Positions 49,427 through 58,036 of a DNA stretch of 64,000 bases are shown piece by piece. The translations under genes were made by a program, and so were the position numbers. Position 1 is the stretch's first letter; each line of letters starts with the position of its first letter. The notes below the pieces were generated by a model. The model saw nothing but the letters and a program-made list of their open reading frames with translations, did not search any database and had not been told where the DNA came from. The stretch lies in assembly GCA_016874295.1 (NCBI GenBank), contig VGUH01000007.1, positions 50,771 to 114,770 of the forward strand, in the 5' to 3' direction. This DNA is from Gammaproteobacteria bacterium. GTDB taxonomy: Bacteria; Pseudomonadota; Gammaproteobacteria; Steroidobacterales; Steroidobacteraceae.

Positions 49427-50322
49427 ATCGTTTCCTGTGGCTGGTCCGCCGCGAGATCTGGGAGCACAAGGCCATTTGGGTCGCCCCGGCGATCGTGATC
49501 GGCTGCCTGGTGCTGCTGATGCTGACCGGCAACGTGCATCTCGGGCCGTTCACCGACATGAGCGGCGAGGCGGGCCTCGGCGTGGTGCCGGATGACCTGC
49601 AGGTGAAGCTGCTCGTGATTGTCTACGCCGGGCTCGCGCTGGTCGTGTCGATGATCATGGGCATCGTCGGTTTCTTCTACTCGCTGGATGCGCTCTACGC
49701 CGATCGTCGCGACCGTTCGGTGCTGTTCTGGAAGTCGCTGCCGCTCTCCGACGCCGAGACGGTGCTGTCGAAGTTCGCGGTGGCGACGGTCGTGATCCCG
49801 ATGGTTGCGCTCGGCGCGTCGATGGTCGCGCAGCTCGTGGTCGCGGCCGGCGGCTCGGCGCGGTTCGCGATCGAGGGCCTGCCGGCCGCCGCGATGTGGA
49901 GGCCCGAGGCGCTGTTCGGAGGATTCACCGTCACGTTTCTGCGGTGCCTGACCGCGATGCTCTGGTACGCGCCGATCATCGGCTACCTGATGCTGGCCTC
50001 GGCCTGGGCGCCGCGCGGCCCCTTCCTGTGGGCCGTATTGCCGGCGGTCGGCCTCTGGATCGGGGAGCGCGTGATCGTCGGCTCGACATTCGTCGGCGAC
50101 TTCATCAGCAGCCGGCTGTTCGGTCTGTACGGCGTCCTCAGCTCGCGCGCCGAAGCCGGCTTCGAAGACGGGGAGGGGCTCGAGGGCCTGCGCAACGTGG
50201 ACCTGGTCGGGAGCCTGCGCGATTTCTATGCCTCGCCGGAGCTGTGGTTCGGCCTGCTGGCGGCGGGGTTGTTGCTGCTCGGCGCGATCTGGGTGCGCCG
50301 CTACCGCGACGAGACCAGCTGA
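49423..50322 (+). CDS. ABC transporter permease
   Basis: A 299-residue membrane protein with six or seven membrane segments (first at 20-36, IWVAPAIVIGCLVLLML; then 63-88, 118-140, 168-190, 195-212, 270-290). It resembles ABC-2 type permeases next to YtrA-like regulators, which export peptides or lipids; substrate unknown. The gene order regulator-ATPase-permease suggests a drug- or envelope-stress exporter. Confidence 0.85.
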   Translation: MNRFLWLVRREIWEHKAIWVAPAIVIGCLVLLMLTGNVHLGPFTDMSGEAGLGVVPDDLQVKLLVIVYAGLALVVSMIMGIVGFFYSLDALYADRRDRSVLFWKSLPLSDAETVLSKFAVATVVIPMVALGASMVAQLVVAAGGSARFAIEGLPAAAMWRPEALFGGFTVTFLRCLTAMLWYAPIIGYLMLASAWAPRGPFLWAVLPAVGLWIGERVIVGSTFVGDFISSRLFGLYGVLSSRAEAGFEDGEGLEGLRNVDLVGSLRDFYASPELWFGLLAAGLLLLGAIWVRRYRDETS

Positions 50323-50324
50323 GC

Positions 50325-50342
50325 AAGCGGGGAGCTCCCCTT
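50325..50342. repeat. REP-like palindrome, degenerate copy
   Basis: AAGCGGGGAGCTCCCCTT directly after the permease stop, with the GGGG...CCCCTT core of the dispersed family. Confidence 0.45.
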
Positions 50343-50359
50343 CCCCTTCCAGGGCAGTG

Positions 50360-52360
50360 CTAGCCGGCGAGCAGGACGGCCTCGGCGTGCTCCTGGGCCT
50401 CCGGCGTGCCGAACAGGATCACGATGTCGCCCTCGCGCAGCGTCATTTCCGGGTCCGGATCGCGGCCGACGATGCCGTCGCGCCGCACGGCCGTGAATGA
50501 CACCTCTGCGCCGCGCCCGCGTACCTCGCTGATCGTGCGGCCGATGGACCAGGCGCCCGGCGGCAACACGACGGTGTGCAGCTCCTCGCGGAACACGCTC
50601 GACTCGTCGGCGCGCCCGGCGGGGTCGCGGCGGATCACCGAACGCAACGTCTTGTAACGCTGGCCGCGGATCTCGCCGACCGCACGGATGACCCGCGACG
50701 GCGGCACCTTGAGCATGTGCAGCGCATTCGAGACCAGCGTCAGTGCCGCCTCGAGCGTCTCCGGCACGACCTCGGTCGCGCCGGCGGAGATCAGCGCCTC
50801 GAGGTGGGTATCGTCCGCCGCCCGCACCAGGACCGGCACGTCCGTGCGCTGGCGACGCACGGCGCGGACGGTCGCGAGCGCGCGCGAGGTGTCGGAAAAG
50901 GTCACGACCACACTGGTCGCGCGCTGGACGCCCGCGGACCGGAGCACACCCTCGTCCGCGGCGTCCCCATAGATCACTGCGTCGCCAGCGGCGAGCGCCA
51001 CGCGCACGCGCACCGGGTCGAGGTCGACCGCCAGGAACTCGAAGCCCTCGCTCTCCAGCACCCGCGCGACGTTCTGGCCGACGCGGCCATAGCCGCACAG
51101 GATCACGTGCTCGCGCTTCGCGAGCGCCTGGTTCGCGGCCTCGAGGCGCCCAAGCCCGGTCGCCGCAGGTCCGCTCTGGCGCAGGATGAAGCGCGCGATG
51201 CGCTTGTTGTGGCGGATCAGGATCGGCGCGATCAACATGCTGAGCGTGATCGCCGCGAGCAGGGGCTGCACCGCGGCGGCGCCGATCAGCAGGTTGCTGA
51301 GCAGCAGCGCAAGCAGCGCAAATCCGAACTCTCCGCCGGGTGACAGCACGACGCCGGCGCGCAACGCCTTGAACCACTGGCCGGCAAACAGGCGGGCCGC
51401 GAGCATCGCGACCGCGGCCTTCAGTACCAGCAGACCGGCGAGCAGTGCGAGCACGACCGGCAGGTGCCGGAGCAGCCCGGGAAGGTCGAGCTGCATCCCG
51501 ATGGTCACGAAGAAGAGCCCGAGCAACGTGTCGCGGAACGGACGTATGCCAGCCTCGACCTGGTAGCGGTACTCGGTCTCCGCCAGCATCATGCCCGCGA
51601 GGAAAGCGCCGAGCGCGAATGACAGGCCCGCGGCATGCGTGGACCACGAGGCGCCGATCGCGACGAACAGCACCGCGAAGGTGAACAGCTCCGGCGAGTT
51701 GCTCGCAGCGATCTCGTGGAACAGCGGCTTCAGCAGCCAGCGCCCCGACGCGAGCACGATCAGGAGCGCAACCGCGGCCTTGCCGAGCGCGAGCGCGATC
51801 TCGATCAGCGTGTACTGCTCCTGCGGCGCCGCGAGCACGCCGGCCAGGGCGAGGAAGGGCACGACCGCGAGGTCCTGGAACAGCAGCACGCCGAAAGCGA
51901 GCCTGCCGTGCGTGCGGTTGAGCTCGTCCTGCTCGGTGAGCTGGCGAAGGACGATCGCGGTCGAGGACATGGCCACCGCGCCGCCCAGCAGGATGGCAAC
52001 GGGCGGCGCGATGTCGAGCGCCCAGGCGATCGCCGCCACCGCCGCCGCGGTGCCGGACACCTGTAACCCGCCTACGGTGAACACCTCGCCGCGCATCGCG
52101 ATCAGCCGCGGCAGCGAGAACTCGAGCCCGAGCGTGAACAGCAGGAACACGACGCCGAACTCGGCGAGCGTATGGGTCGTCTCCGTCGCCTCGACCCAGC
52201 CGAGCGCGTGCGGCCCGACGACCATGCCGACCAGCAGGAAGGCGAGGATCAGGGGCAGGCGCAGGCGCCGGAGGCCCACGACGACCATGAGTGTCGCCAT
52301 GAGGAGCAGCAGGACGTCTTCCAGGATGTTGTATTTCAAGGGCGCCTCCCGCGCGGCCAT
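50360..52360 (-). CDS. Kef-type monovalent cation:proton antiporter
   Basis: A 666-residue protein: about 12 membrane segments with the CPA2 signature (LILAFLLVGMVVGPHALGW, FGVVFLLFTLGLEFSLPRL, GGAVAMSSTAIVLRQL), then a TrkA-N domain from about 410 (HVILCGYGRVGQNVARVLESEGFEFLAVDLDPVRV) and a TrkA-C domain near the end (GAEVSFTAVRRDGIVGRDPDPEMTLREGDIVILFG). It resembles KefB/KefC potassium efflux systems. Start ATG 52360; GTG 52366 is possible. It is divergent from mlaE with a 41-bp gap. Confidence 0.9.
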   Translation of the reverse strand: MAAREAPLKYNILEDVLLLLMATLMVVVGLRRLRLPLILAFLLVGMVVGPHALGWVEATETTHTLAEFGVVFLLFTLGLEFSLPRLIAMRGEVFTVGGLQVSGTAAAVAAIAWALDIAPPVAILLGGAVAMSSTAIVLRQLTEQDELNRTHGRLAFGVLLFQDLAVVPFLALAGVLAAPQEQYTLIEIALALGKAAVALLIVLASGRWLLKPLFHEIAASNSPELFTFAVLFVAIGASWSTHAAGLSFALGAFLAGMMLAETEYRYQVEAGIRPFRDTLLGLFFVTIGMQLDLPGLLRHLPVVLALLAGLLVLKAAVAMLAARLFAGQWFKALRAGVVLSPGGEFGFALLALLLSNLLIGAAAVQPLLAAITLSMLIAPILIRHNKRIARFILRQSGPAATGLGRLEAANQALAKREHVILCGYGRVGQNVARVLESEGFEFLAVDLDPVRVRVALAAGDAVIYGDAADEGVLRSAGVQRATSVVVTFSDTSRALATVRAVRRQRTDVPVLVRAADDTHLEALISAGATEVVPETLEAALTLVSNALHMLKVPPSRVIRAVGEIRGQRYKTLRSVIRRDPAGRADESSVFREELHTVVLPPGAWSIGRTISEVRGRGAEVSFTAVRRDGIVGRDPDPEMTLREGDIVILFGTPEAQEHAEAVLLAG

Positions 52361-52401
52361 TATCACCTGCTAGCATCGGCTGCATCGCCCCGGGAGTGCG
52401 A

Positions 52402-53520
52402 ATGCCGTTCGAGCTGAGGGACGAGGGCGGCCGCCAGCGGATCGTGCTGCGCGGCCGGTGGACGGTCGTGGAGGCGCCGGCGCTCGAGCCGCGCCTGCGT
52501 GCCGCGCCGCTGCCCGCGGCCCGGGAGCTCATGCTCGAAGCATCCGGCCTCGAGGCGCTGGATATCACGGGCGCCTGGCTGCTGCGCGACCTCGAACGGC
52601 GCCTGCGCGAGTCCGGGGCGATCGTCGCCTGGGCGCCGGGGAGGCCCGCACCGCTCGACTTCATCGACCGGACCATGACCGGCAGCCGCCCGCCGCCGCC
52701 GGACGAGGAGCCGCTGTCCCTGATCACCGGCACGCTGCACGGCGTCGGGCGCGCGACGGTGCTGGCGCGGGAAGGCGCGCTGGACGCCCTCGGCTTCGTC
52801 GGCATCGTCACGGCCGGCTTCGGCCGGGCGCTGACGAGCCTCAAGCGGCTGCGGCTGCCATCGGTCGTGCGCCACGTCTACGAGACCGGCCTGACCGCCG
52901 TGCCGATCGTCGCGCTGATCGCCTTCCTGATCGCCGTGATCGTCGCCTACATCGGCGCCCAGCAGCTGCGCAAATTCGGCGGCGAGATCTTCGTCGTCGA
53001 CCTAGTCACCGTCTCGGTGCTGCGCGAGCTCGGCGTGCTCCTGACCGCCATCATCGTCGCGGGCCGTTCCGGCAGCGCCTTCGCGGCCGAGATCGGCGCG
53101 ATGAAGCTGAACGAGGAGGTCGACGCGCTGCGCGCCATGGGCATGGACCCCGTCGAGGTCCTGGTCGTGCCGCGCATCCTTGGTCTCGTGCTCGCGCTGC
53201 CGGCGCTCACCGTGGTCGCGGACGCGATGGGCCTCGCGGGCGGGGCGCTCCTGTCCTGGTACCTGATCGACATCCCGTTCAACCAGTACGTGGAGCGCGT
53301 GCAGGGCTCGATCTCCGAGTTCACGTTCTGGGTCGGCATCATCAAGGCACCGGTCTTTGCGGTGCTGATCGCCACCGTCGGCACGCTGCGCGGCATGCAG
53401 GTGCGGACCTCGTCGCGCGAGCTCGGGCGCCTGACCACGGTCGCCGTGGTGCAGTCGATCTTTCTCGTGATCCTGGCGGATGCGCTGTTCGCCGTGCTGT
53501 TCATGGAGCTCGACATCTGA
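52402..53520 (+). CDS. mlaE: STAS-MlaE fusion, lipid ABC transporter permease
   Basis: A 372-residue protein. Residues 1-95 are a STAS-like domain (RWTVVEAPALEPRLR ... LEASGLEALDITGAWLLRDLERRLRESG), the counterpart of MlaB. From about 120 comes an MlaE permease: VYETGLTAVPIVALIAFLIAVIVAYIGAQQLRKFGGEIFVVDLVTVSVLRELGVLLTAIIVAGRSGSAFAAEIGAMKLNEEVDALRAMGMDPVEVLVVPRILGL. It moves phospholipid across or between membranes with MlaF and MlaD. First gene of a four-gene operon. ATG 52402 chosen; GTG 52396 is possible. Confidence 0.93.
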   Translation: MPFELRDEGGRQRIVLRGRWTVVEAPALEPRLRAAPLPAARELMLEASGLEALDITGAWLLRDLERRLRESGAIVAWAPGRPAPLDFIDRTMTGSRPPPPDEEPLSLITGTLHGVGRATVLAREGALDALGFVGIVTAGFGRALTSLKRLRLPSVVRHVYETGLTAVPIVALIAFLIAVIVAYIGAQQLRKFGGEIFVVDLVTVSVLRELGVLLTAIIVAGRSGSAFAAEIGAMKLNEEVDALRAMGMDPVEVLVVPRILGLVLALPALTVVADAMGLAGGALLSWYLIDIPFNQYVERVQGSISEFTFWVGIIKAPVFAVLIATVGTLRGMQVRTSSRELGRLTTVAVVQSIFLVILADALFAVLFMELDI

Positions 53521-54290
53521 TGGCGCCGGTCATCGAGGTGCAGGGGCTCGTCAACCGCTTCGGCCGCCAGGTCGTGCACGACGGACTCGACCTCGCGATC
53601 CGCTCCGGCGAGGTCTTCTGCATCGTCGGCGGGTCGGGCAGCGGCAAGTCGGTCCTGCTGCGCACGATGCTCGGCCTGCAGAGGCCCTCGGCCGGCTCGG
53701 TGCGCATCGAGGGGCGCGAAGTCGTGCGCCAGTCCGCGCAGGCGCTGATCGCCGTCAAGCGCCGTTACGGCGTGATGTTCCAGCGCGGCGCGCTGTTCTC
53801 CTCCCTCACGGTCGCGCAGAATGTCGAGCTGCCGATCCGCGAACACTTCGCGGTGACCCGGGAACTGGCCCGGGAGCTGGCGCTGCTGCGCATCCGCATG
53901 GTCGGGCTGGGAGTCGAGGCCGCGTCCAAGTACCCGGCCGAACTGTCCGGGGGCATGACCAAGCGGGTTGCCCTGGCGCGGGCGCTGGCTCTCGACCCGG
54001 TCATCCTGTTCCTCGACGAGCCGACCTCGGGCCTGGACCCGATCTCCGCAGCCGCCTTTGACGAGCTGGTGCTCGAGCTGCAGCGCGGGCTGGGGCTGAC
54101 GGTAGTGATGATCACGCACGATCTCGATACCATCTTCCGGGTGAGCAACCGGGTCGGGGTGATCGTCGACGGGCGGATGATCACCGGCACCCTGGAGGAG
54201 ATCGTGGACAGCGCGCACCCCTGGATCCGCCAGTACTTTCACGGCGAGCGCGGCCGCGCGAGCCGCGGTGAGGCGACGTCCGATGGATAG
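53520..54290 (+). CDS. mlaF: Lipid ABC transporter ATP-binding protein
   Basis: A 256-residue ATPase: Walker A VGGSGSGKSVLLRTMLGL, signature AELSGGMTKRVALARAL (the MlaF form LSGGM), Walker B VILFLDEPTSGLDPISA, and switch His in MITHDLDTIF. Start ATG overlaps the mlaE stop (TGATG). It powers MlaE. Confidence 0.94.
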   Translation: MAPVIEVQGLVNRFGRQVVHDGLDLAIRSGEVFCIVGGSGSGKSVLLRTMLGLQRPSAGSVRIEGREVVRQSAQALIAVKRRYGVMFQRGALFSSLTVAQNVELPIREHFAVTRELARELALLRIRMVGLGVEAASKYPAELSGGMTKRVALARALALDPVILFLDEPTSGLDPISAAAFDELVLELQRGLGLTVVMITHDLDTIFRVSNRVGVIVDGRMITGTLEEIVDSAHPWIRQYFHGERGRASRGEATSDG

Positions 54291-55218
54291 GGAAGCCAAC
54301 TACGTGGCGGTCGGCGCCTTCGTGCTGCTCGTCCTGTTGATGGGCGCGGCCTTCGTCCTGTGGTACTCGGATGCTGCGGATGGCAAGGCCACGCAGCGCT
54401 ACGAGATCTACTTCGACGGCAGCGTCTCCGGGCTCTCCGAGGGCAGCACGGTCCGCTACCTCGGCGTCGCGGTCGGGCGCGTGATGCGCATCGGTATCGA
54501 CCCGCGCCATGCCGAGCGGGTGCGCGTGGTCGCCAACATCGAGGAAGGCACGCCGATCGAGGCGGGCACCGTGGCAGTCCTTTCCCTGCAGGGCGTGACC
54601 GGCCTCCTGACGATCAACCTGCAGCCGCGCAGTTCCGGCAAGGCGCCACGGCCGCCGATCGACAGCCTCAAGTATCCGGTGATCCCGTCCGAGCAGTCCC
54701 AGTTCGACGTCCTGGTTTCGAGCCTGCCCGACGTCATCGCGCGGGCGGGCGAGGCGCTCGATCGCGTCAATGCGCTGCTCTCGGACGAAAATCTCGGCGC
54801 GATCACCGCCGCGCTCGGGCATGCCGAGCGTGCGAGTGCAGGACTGCCGGCCGCGGTCGAGGACGCGCGCGTCATGTTTTACGACCTCAAGACGGCGGCG
54901 AACGAGATGCAGACGACCATGGAGGGCCTCGGTGCGCTCAGCGGCACCGGGGGCGAGGACATCAAGGCCGCCGCGGCGCGGCTGCGCGAGGTCGCCGACA
55001 CGCTGTCGCAGACCGCGGCGCGCTTCGACCGCCTGGTGGCTGAAAACGAGGGCAACGTGGACCGCTTCGCGGAGGAGGGGCTCGCCGACTTCGAGCAACT
55101 GCTGCGTGAGACGCGTTCTGCCGTCCGCAGCTTCGATGCGCTGACACGCAGCCTCGAACAGGATCCGTCCCGCGTGATATACCGCCCGGCGCCGGCGGGC
55201 GTGGAGATACCGCCATGA
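54283..55218 (+). CDS. mlaD: MCE-domain lipid-binding protein
   Basis: A 311-residue protein with an N-terminal membrane anchor (YVAVGAFVLLVLLMGAAFVLWYS, 6-28) and one MCE domain (YEIYFDGSVSGLSEGSTVRYLGVAVGRVMRIGIDPRHAERVRVVANIEEGTPI...GVTGLLTINLQP). The C-terminal 150 residues are a long helical stretch, longer than in E. coli MlaD, which may form a tube or needle. Overlaps mlaF by 8 bases. Confidence 0.92.
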   Translation: MDREANYVAVGAFVLLVLLMGAAFVLWYSDAADGKATQRYEIYFDGSVSGLSEGSTVRYLGVAVGRVMRIGIDPRHAERVRVVANIEEGTPIEAGTVAVLSLQGVTGLLTINLQPRSSGKAPRPPIDSLKYPVIPSEQSQFDVLVSSLPDVIARAGEALDRVNALLSDENLGAITAALGHAERASAGLPAAVEDARVMFYDLKTAANEMQTTMEGLGALSGTGGEDIKAAAARLREVADTLSQTAARFDRLVAENEGNVDRFAEEGLADFEQLLRETRSAVRSFDALTRSLEQDPSRVIYRPAPAGVEIPP

Positions 55219-55820
55219 GAAACGCGATCATCGCGGCCGCCGCCGCGCTCGCAGCCGGCTGTTTCGGCGGCCTGCGCGAACCGGTGCCGCCACCGCTCAT
55301 CTACCGCGTGGATGCGCCGCGCCTCGAGGCGGGTCCGGCCGTGCCCGTCGACCTGAAAGTCGTGGTTGGCGGAACCGCGCCCGGGCTCGACGGTGCCGGG
55401 ATCGCGGGCCGCTGGCCCGGGCAGCGGCTCGACTACCTGGCGGGTGCGCGCTGGGCGGACACGTTGCCGGTGCTCGTCTCGGCAGCGCTGGTCGAGGCCC
55501 TGCAGGATTCCGGCCGCCTGCGCTCGGTTCAGGGCGACCTCGGGCGCTTCCGCGCAACCCACGCGCTGGTGGTCGAGGTGCGCCGCTTCGAGGCGGATTA
55601 CACCGTGGGCGACCTGCCCGTCGCGCAGGTCTCGCTCGCCGTCACGCTCGGCCGCGCCTCGGACCGGCGCGCGCTCTCCGCATTCACGGTTTCTGCGAGC
55701 GAGCCTGCGGCCGAAAACCGGCAGTCGACATTAGTGGCGGCGCTGGATACCGCTTTCGCACGGGCCGCGGGCGAGATGGCCGGCAAGGTGTTCGAGGCGC
55801 TCGCGGCGGAGCCGAATTGA
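55215..55820 (+). CDS. ABC-type transport auxiliary lipoprotein (PqiC/YmbA-like)
   Basis: A 201-residue lipoprotein (lipobox ALAAGC, Cys16). The mature part PLIYRVDAPRLEAG..VPVDLKVVVG ... PGQRLDYLAGARWADTLPVLVSAALVEALQDSGRLRSV is the PqiC/ABC_trans_aux pattern. It probably sits in the outer membrane as the acceptor of this MCE system. Overlaps mlaD by four bases. Its stop lies in a palindromic repeat. Confidence 0.88.
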   Translation: MRNAIIAAAAALAAGCFGGLREPVPPPLIYRVDAPRLEAGPAVPVDLKVVVGGTAPGLDGAGIAGRWPGQRLDYLAGARWADTLPVLVSAALVEALQDSGRLRSVQGDLGRFRATHALVVEVRRFEADYTVGDLPVAQVSLAVTLGRASDRRALSAFTVSASEPAAENRQSTLVAALDTAFARAAGEMAGKVFEALAAEPN

Positions 55821-55838
55821 AGCGGACGCGCCCCTTCA
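55820..55838. repeat. REP-like palindrome
   Basis: AAGCGGACGCGCCCCTTCA, one base off the unit at 14284-14302, overlapping the PqiC-like gene's stop. With the reversed unit at 56011-56029 it bounds a 172-bp stretch with no recognisable gene. Confidence 0.7.
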
Positions 55839-56010
55839 TCTGTCGCCGATTTGCCACGCACCGTGGGCCGGGCGGGGTCGCGTACTCGCTCCTGGCGGCG
55901 ACCGCAAGTCGCTCATACGGAACCCCGCCCGGCCTGCGTGCGCGCCACGCCGGCGCCGAATTCGACGCGCCTTGCCAGCGATAGCGGCGCCCGGTATGAA
56001 CCACTCTCGC

Positions 56011-56029
56011 TGAAGGGGCGCGTCCCCTT
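56011..56029. repeat. REP-like palindrome, reversed
   Basis: TGAAGGGGCGCGTCCCCTT, identical to 14306-14324, 11 bp from the stop of the GGDEF-EAL gene. Confidence 0.75.
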
Positions 56030-56040
56030 CGATTCTGCCG

Positions 56041-57984
56041 TCAGGCGGAGGCGAACATCCGCTCGTAGCCGGATTCGCCGCGGGCCTGCGCCAGCAGGAG
56101 CTGGAGGAAGTCCCCGGCCGACATCGGCTCGCCGAACAGCTGGCCCTGGCCGTAGTGGCAGTCGCGGCTGCGCAGGTAGTCGAGCTGCTGCTGCGACTCG
56201 ATGCCCTCGGCCACCACCTCGAGGTCGAGATTCTTGCCCATCTCGATGATGGTGCGCACCAGTGTCGCGTCCTCACGTGAAGTCGTGGCGTCACGCACGA
56301 AGGACTGGTCGATCTTGAGTGTGCCGACCGGGAACTGCTGCAGCGCGGAAAGCGACGAATAGCCGGTGCCGAAGTCGTCGATCGTCAGGTGCAGGCCCAT
56401 CGCACGCAACTCGTCGAGCAGGCGGATCGTGCGGCCCGCCTCGGTCATGAGGGTGGTTTCGGTGATCTCGAGCTCGAAGTTCGATGGCGAAACGCCGGCG
56501 TCGTCGAACACCGAGCGATAGCGTGTCAGGAATTCCGCCTGGCGCAACTGCTTGAGCGACAGGTTGATCGCGATGCGGCCCGGCTTCGGCACCTGCTCCT
56601 GCCAGCTGCGGTAATCCTGCACCACGCGCTTCAGCACCCACTCGCCGATCTCCTGGATCAGGTTCGATTCCTCGGCGAGCGGGATGAACTGGGCAGGCGC
56701 GATGTCGCCGTGGCCGGGCAGGCGCCAGCGCACCAGCGCCTCGCCGCCGACCACGCGTCCCTCACGCAGATCGACCTTCGGCTGGTAGAGGATGACGAGC
56801 TCGTCGCGCTCGACGGCGCGCCGCAGCTTCGCCTTCATCATCAGCCGCTCGACGGCCGCGGCGCTCATCTCGGGCGTGAAGAAGCTGTGGCTGTTGCCGC
56901 CGTTCTGCTTCGAGTAGTACATCGCCGCATCCGCGTCGCGGATAAGGTCCACGACGTTGTCGGCGTCGCGCGGGCAGAGCGCGATGCCGACGCTGCCGGT
57001 CACATACAGCTCGTGCTGGTTGAGCTGGAACGGCCGCCTGAGCTCGTCCAGCAGCTCGCGCGCGAGTGCGCCGACCGCCGGGCGGTTGTCGGTGGTCGCG
57101 GGCAGATTCTCGACGAACAGCGCGAACTCGTCCCCGGCGAGGCGCCCGAGCATGGTGTCCTACGGCAGCTTGCGGTTCAGACGCTCCGAGAGGATCTCCA
57201 GCGCGCGGTCGCCGGCTGCGTGGCCAAAGGTGTCGTTGACCTCCTTGAAGCGGTCGAGGTCGAGATAGACCAGCGCAAGCTCGCGCCCGGCGCGGCGGTT
57301 GCGCGCGATGGCCTGCTGCAGGGAGTGCTGGAACTGCAGGCGGTTCGGCATCTTGGTGAGCGTGTCGTAGCGCGCGAGGTACCGGATGCGCCGCTCGGCG
57401 CGCTTGCGCTCGGTGATGTTGCGCGCCACGAAGATGCAGCCCTGGAAGCGCGGATCCTCCGCGGACATCACCGAGCCCGAGAGCGAGACCGGGATCGTCT
57501 GGCCGAACTGAGTGCGCATCGTCAGCTCGAGCACCTCGTTGGTCGCCTGCTCGATGTTGAAGCTGGTGCGGTCCTGGTCCGAGATCACGTAGGCGAGTTC
57601 GCGGCCGAGCAGCTGCAATTGCGACCAGCCGAGCATCTGGGTGGCGGCGAGATTTACGCGCTTGATGAGGCCGTCCGGCGAGGTGACGAACACGACGTCG
57701 TTCATGCTGTCCAGCATGATGTCGAGCGCGCGGCCGGTCGCGGCGTGGTTGGCGAGGTTGATCTGGAGCCGGTCGAGCGCCGCGCCGAGCGCGCGGCCGA
57801 TCCAGCTGCGTGGCACCTCGACCTGGGTCGACCAGTCGCCCCGGGAAAGCCGTTCCACGGACTTCAGGATATCGGCGAGCGTTGCCGCAAGGCGTTTCTG
57901 GAAGCGCTAGGCGACCGCGGCCGCGATGGCGAGCACGAGGCCCAGCCCCAGCAGCGGCCAGTACTGGTTGATGAACGCGACCAT
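56041..57984 (-). pseudogene. PAS-GGDEF-EAL signalling gene with two in-frame amber codons
   Basis: One continuous frame of 647 codons from ATG 57984. Residues 1-25 form a membrane anchor (FINQYWPLLGLGLVLAIAAAVA), then TAG (57909-57907). It resumes with RFQKRLAATLADILKSVERLS, a PAS domain (ALDIMLDSMNDVVFVTSPDGLIKRVNLAATQMLG) and a GGDEF N-half (RYDTLTKMPNRLQFQHSL ... VYLDLDRFKEVNDTFGHAAGDRAL), then TAG (57162-57160) just before LGRLAGDEFALF, and finally a complete EAL domain (GEALVRWRLPGH, NLSLKQL, ELEITETTLM, IDDFGTGYSSLS, KIDQSFVRD, VVAEGIESQQQL). The GGDEF motif itself is degenerate (AGDEF). EAL residues look intact, so the last piece, if started at ATG 57153, could still bind or hydrolyse c-di-GMP. 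Confidence 0.8.
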
Positions 57985-58036
57985 GGTCCCTTGGCGGCCC
58001 CCCGCGGAAGAGCCCATCATAGCGCGCTTGAACGGC

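Noticed and set aside
56041..57984. Genome-wide reassignment of TAG
   Set aside because: TAG ends several intact genes here at the family's normal length (glmU, ptrB, mlaF, carbonic anhydrase), so it is an ordinary stop.
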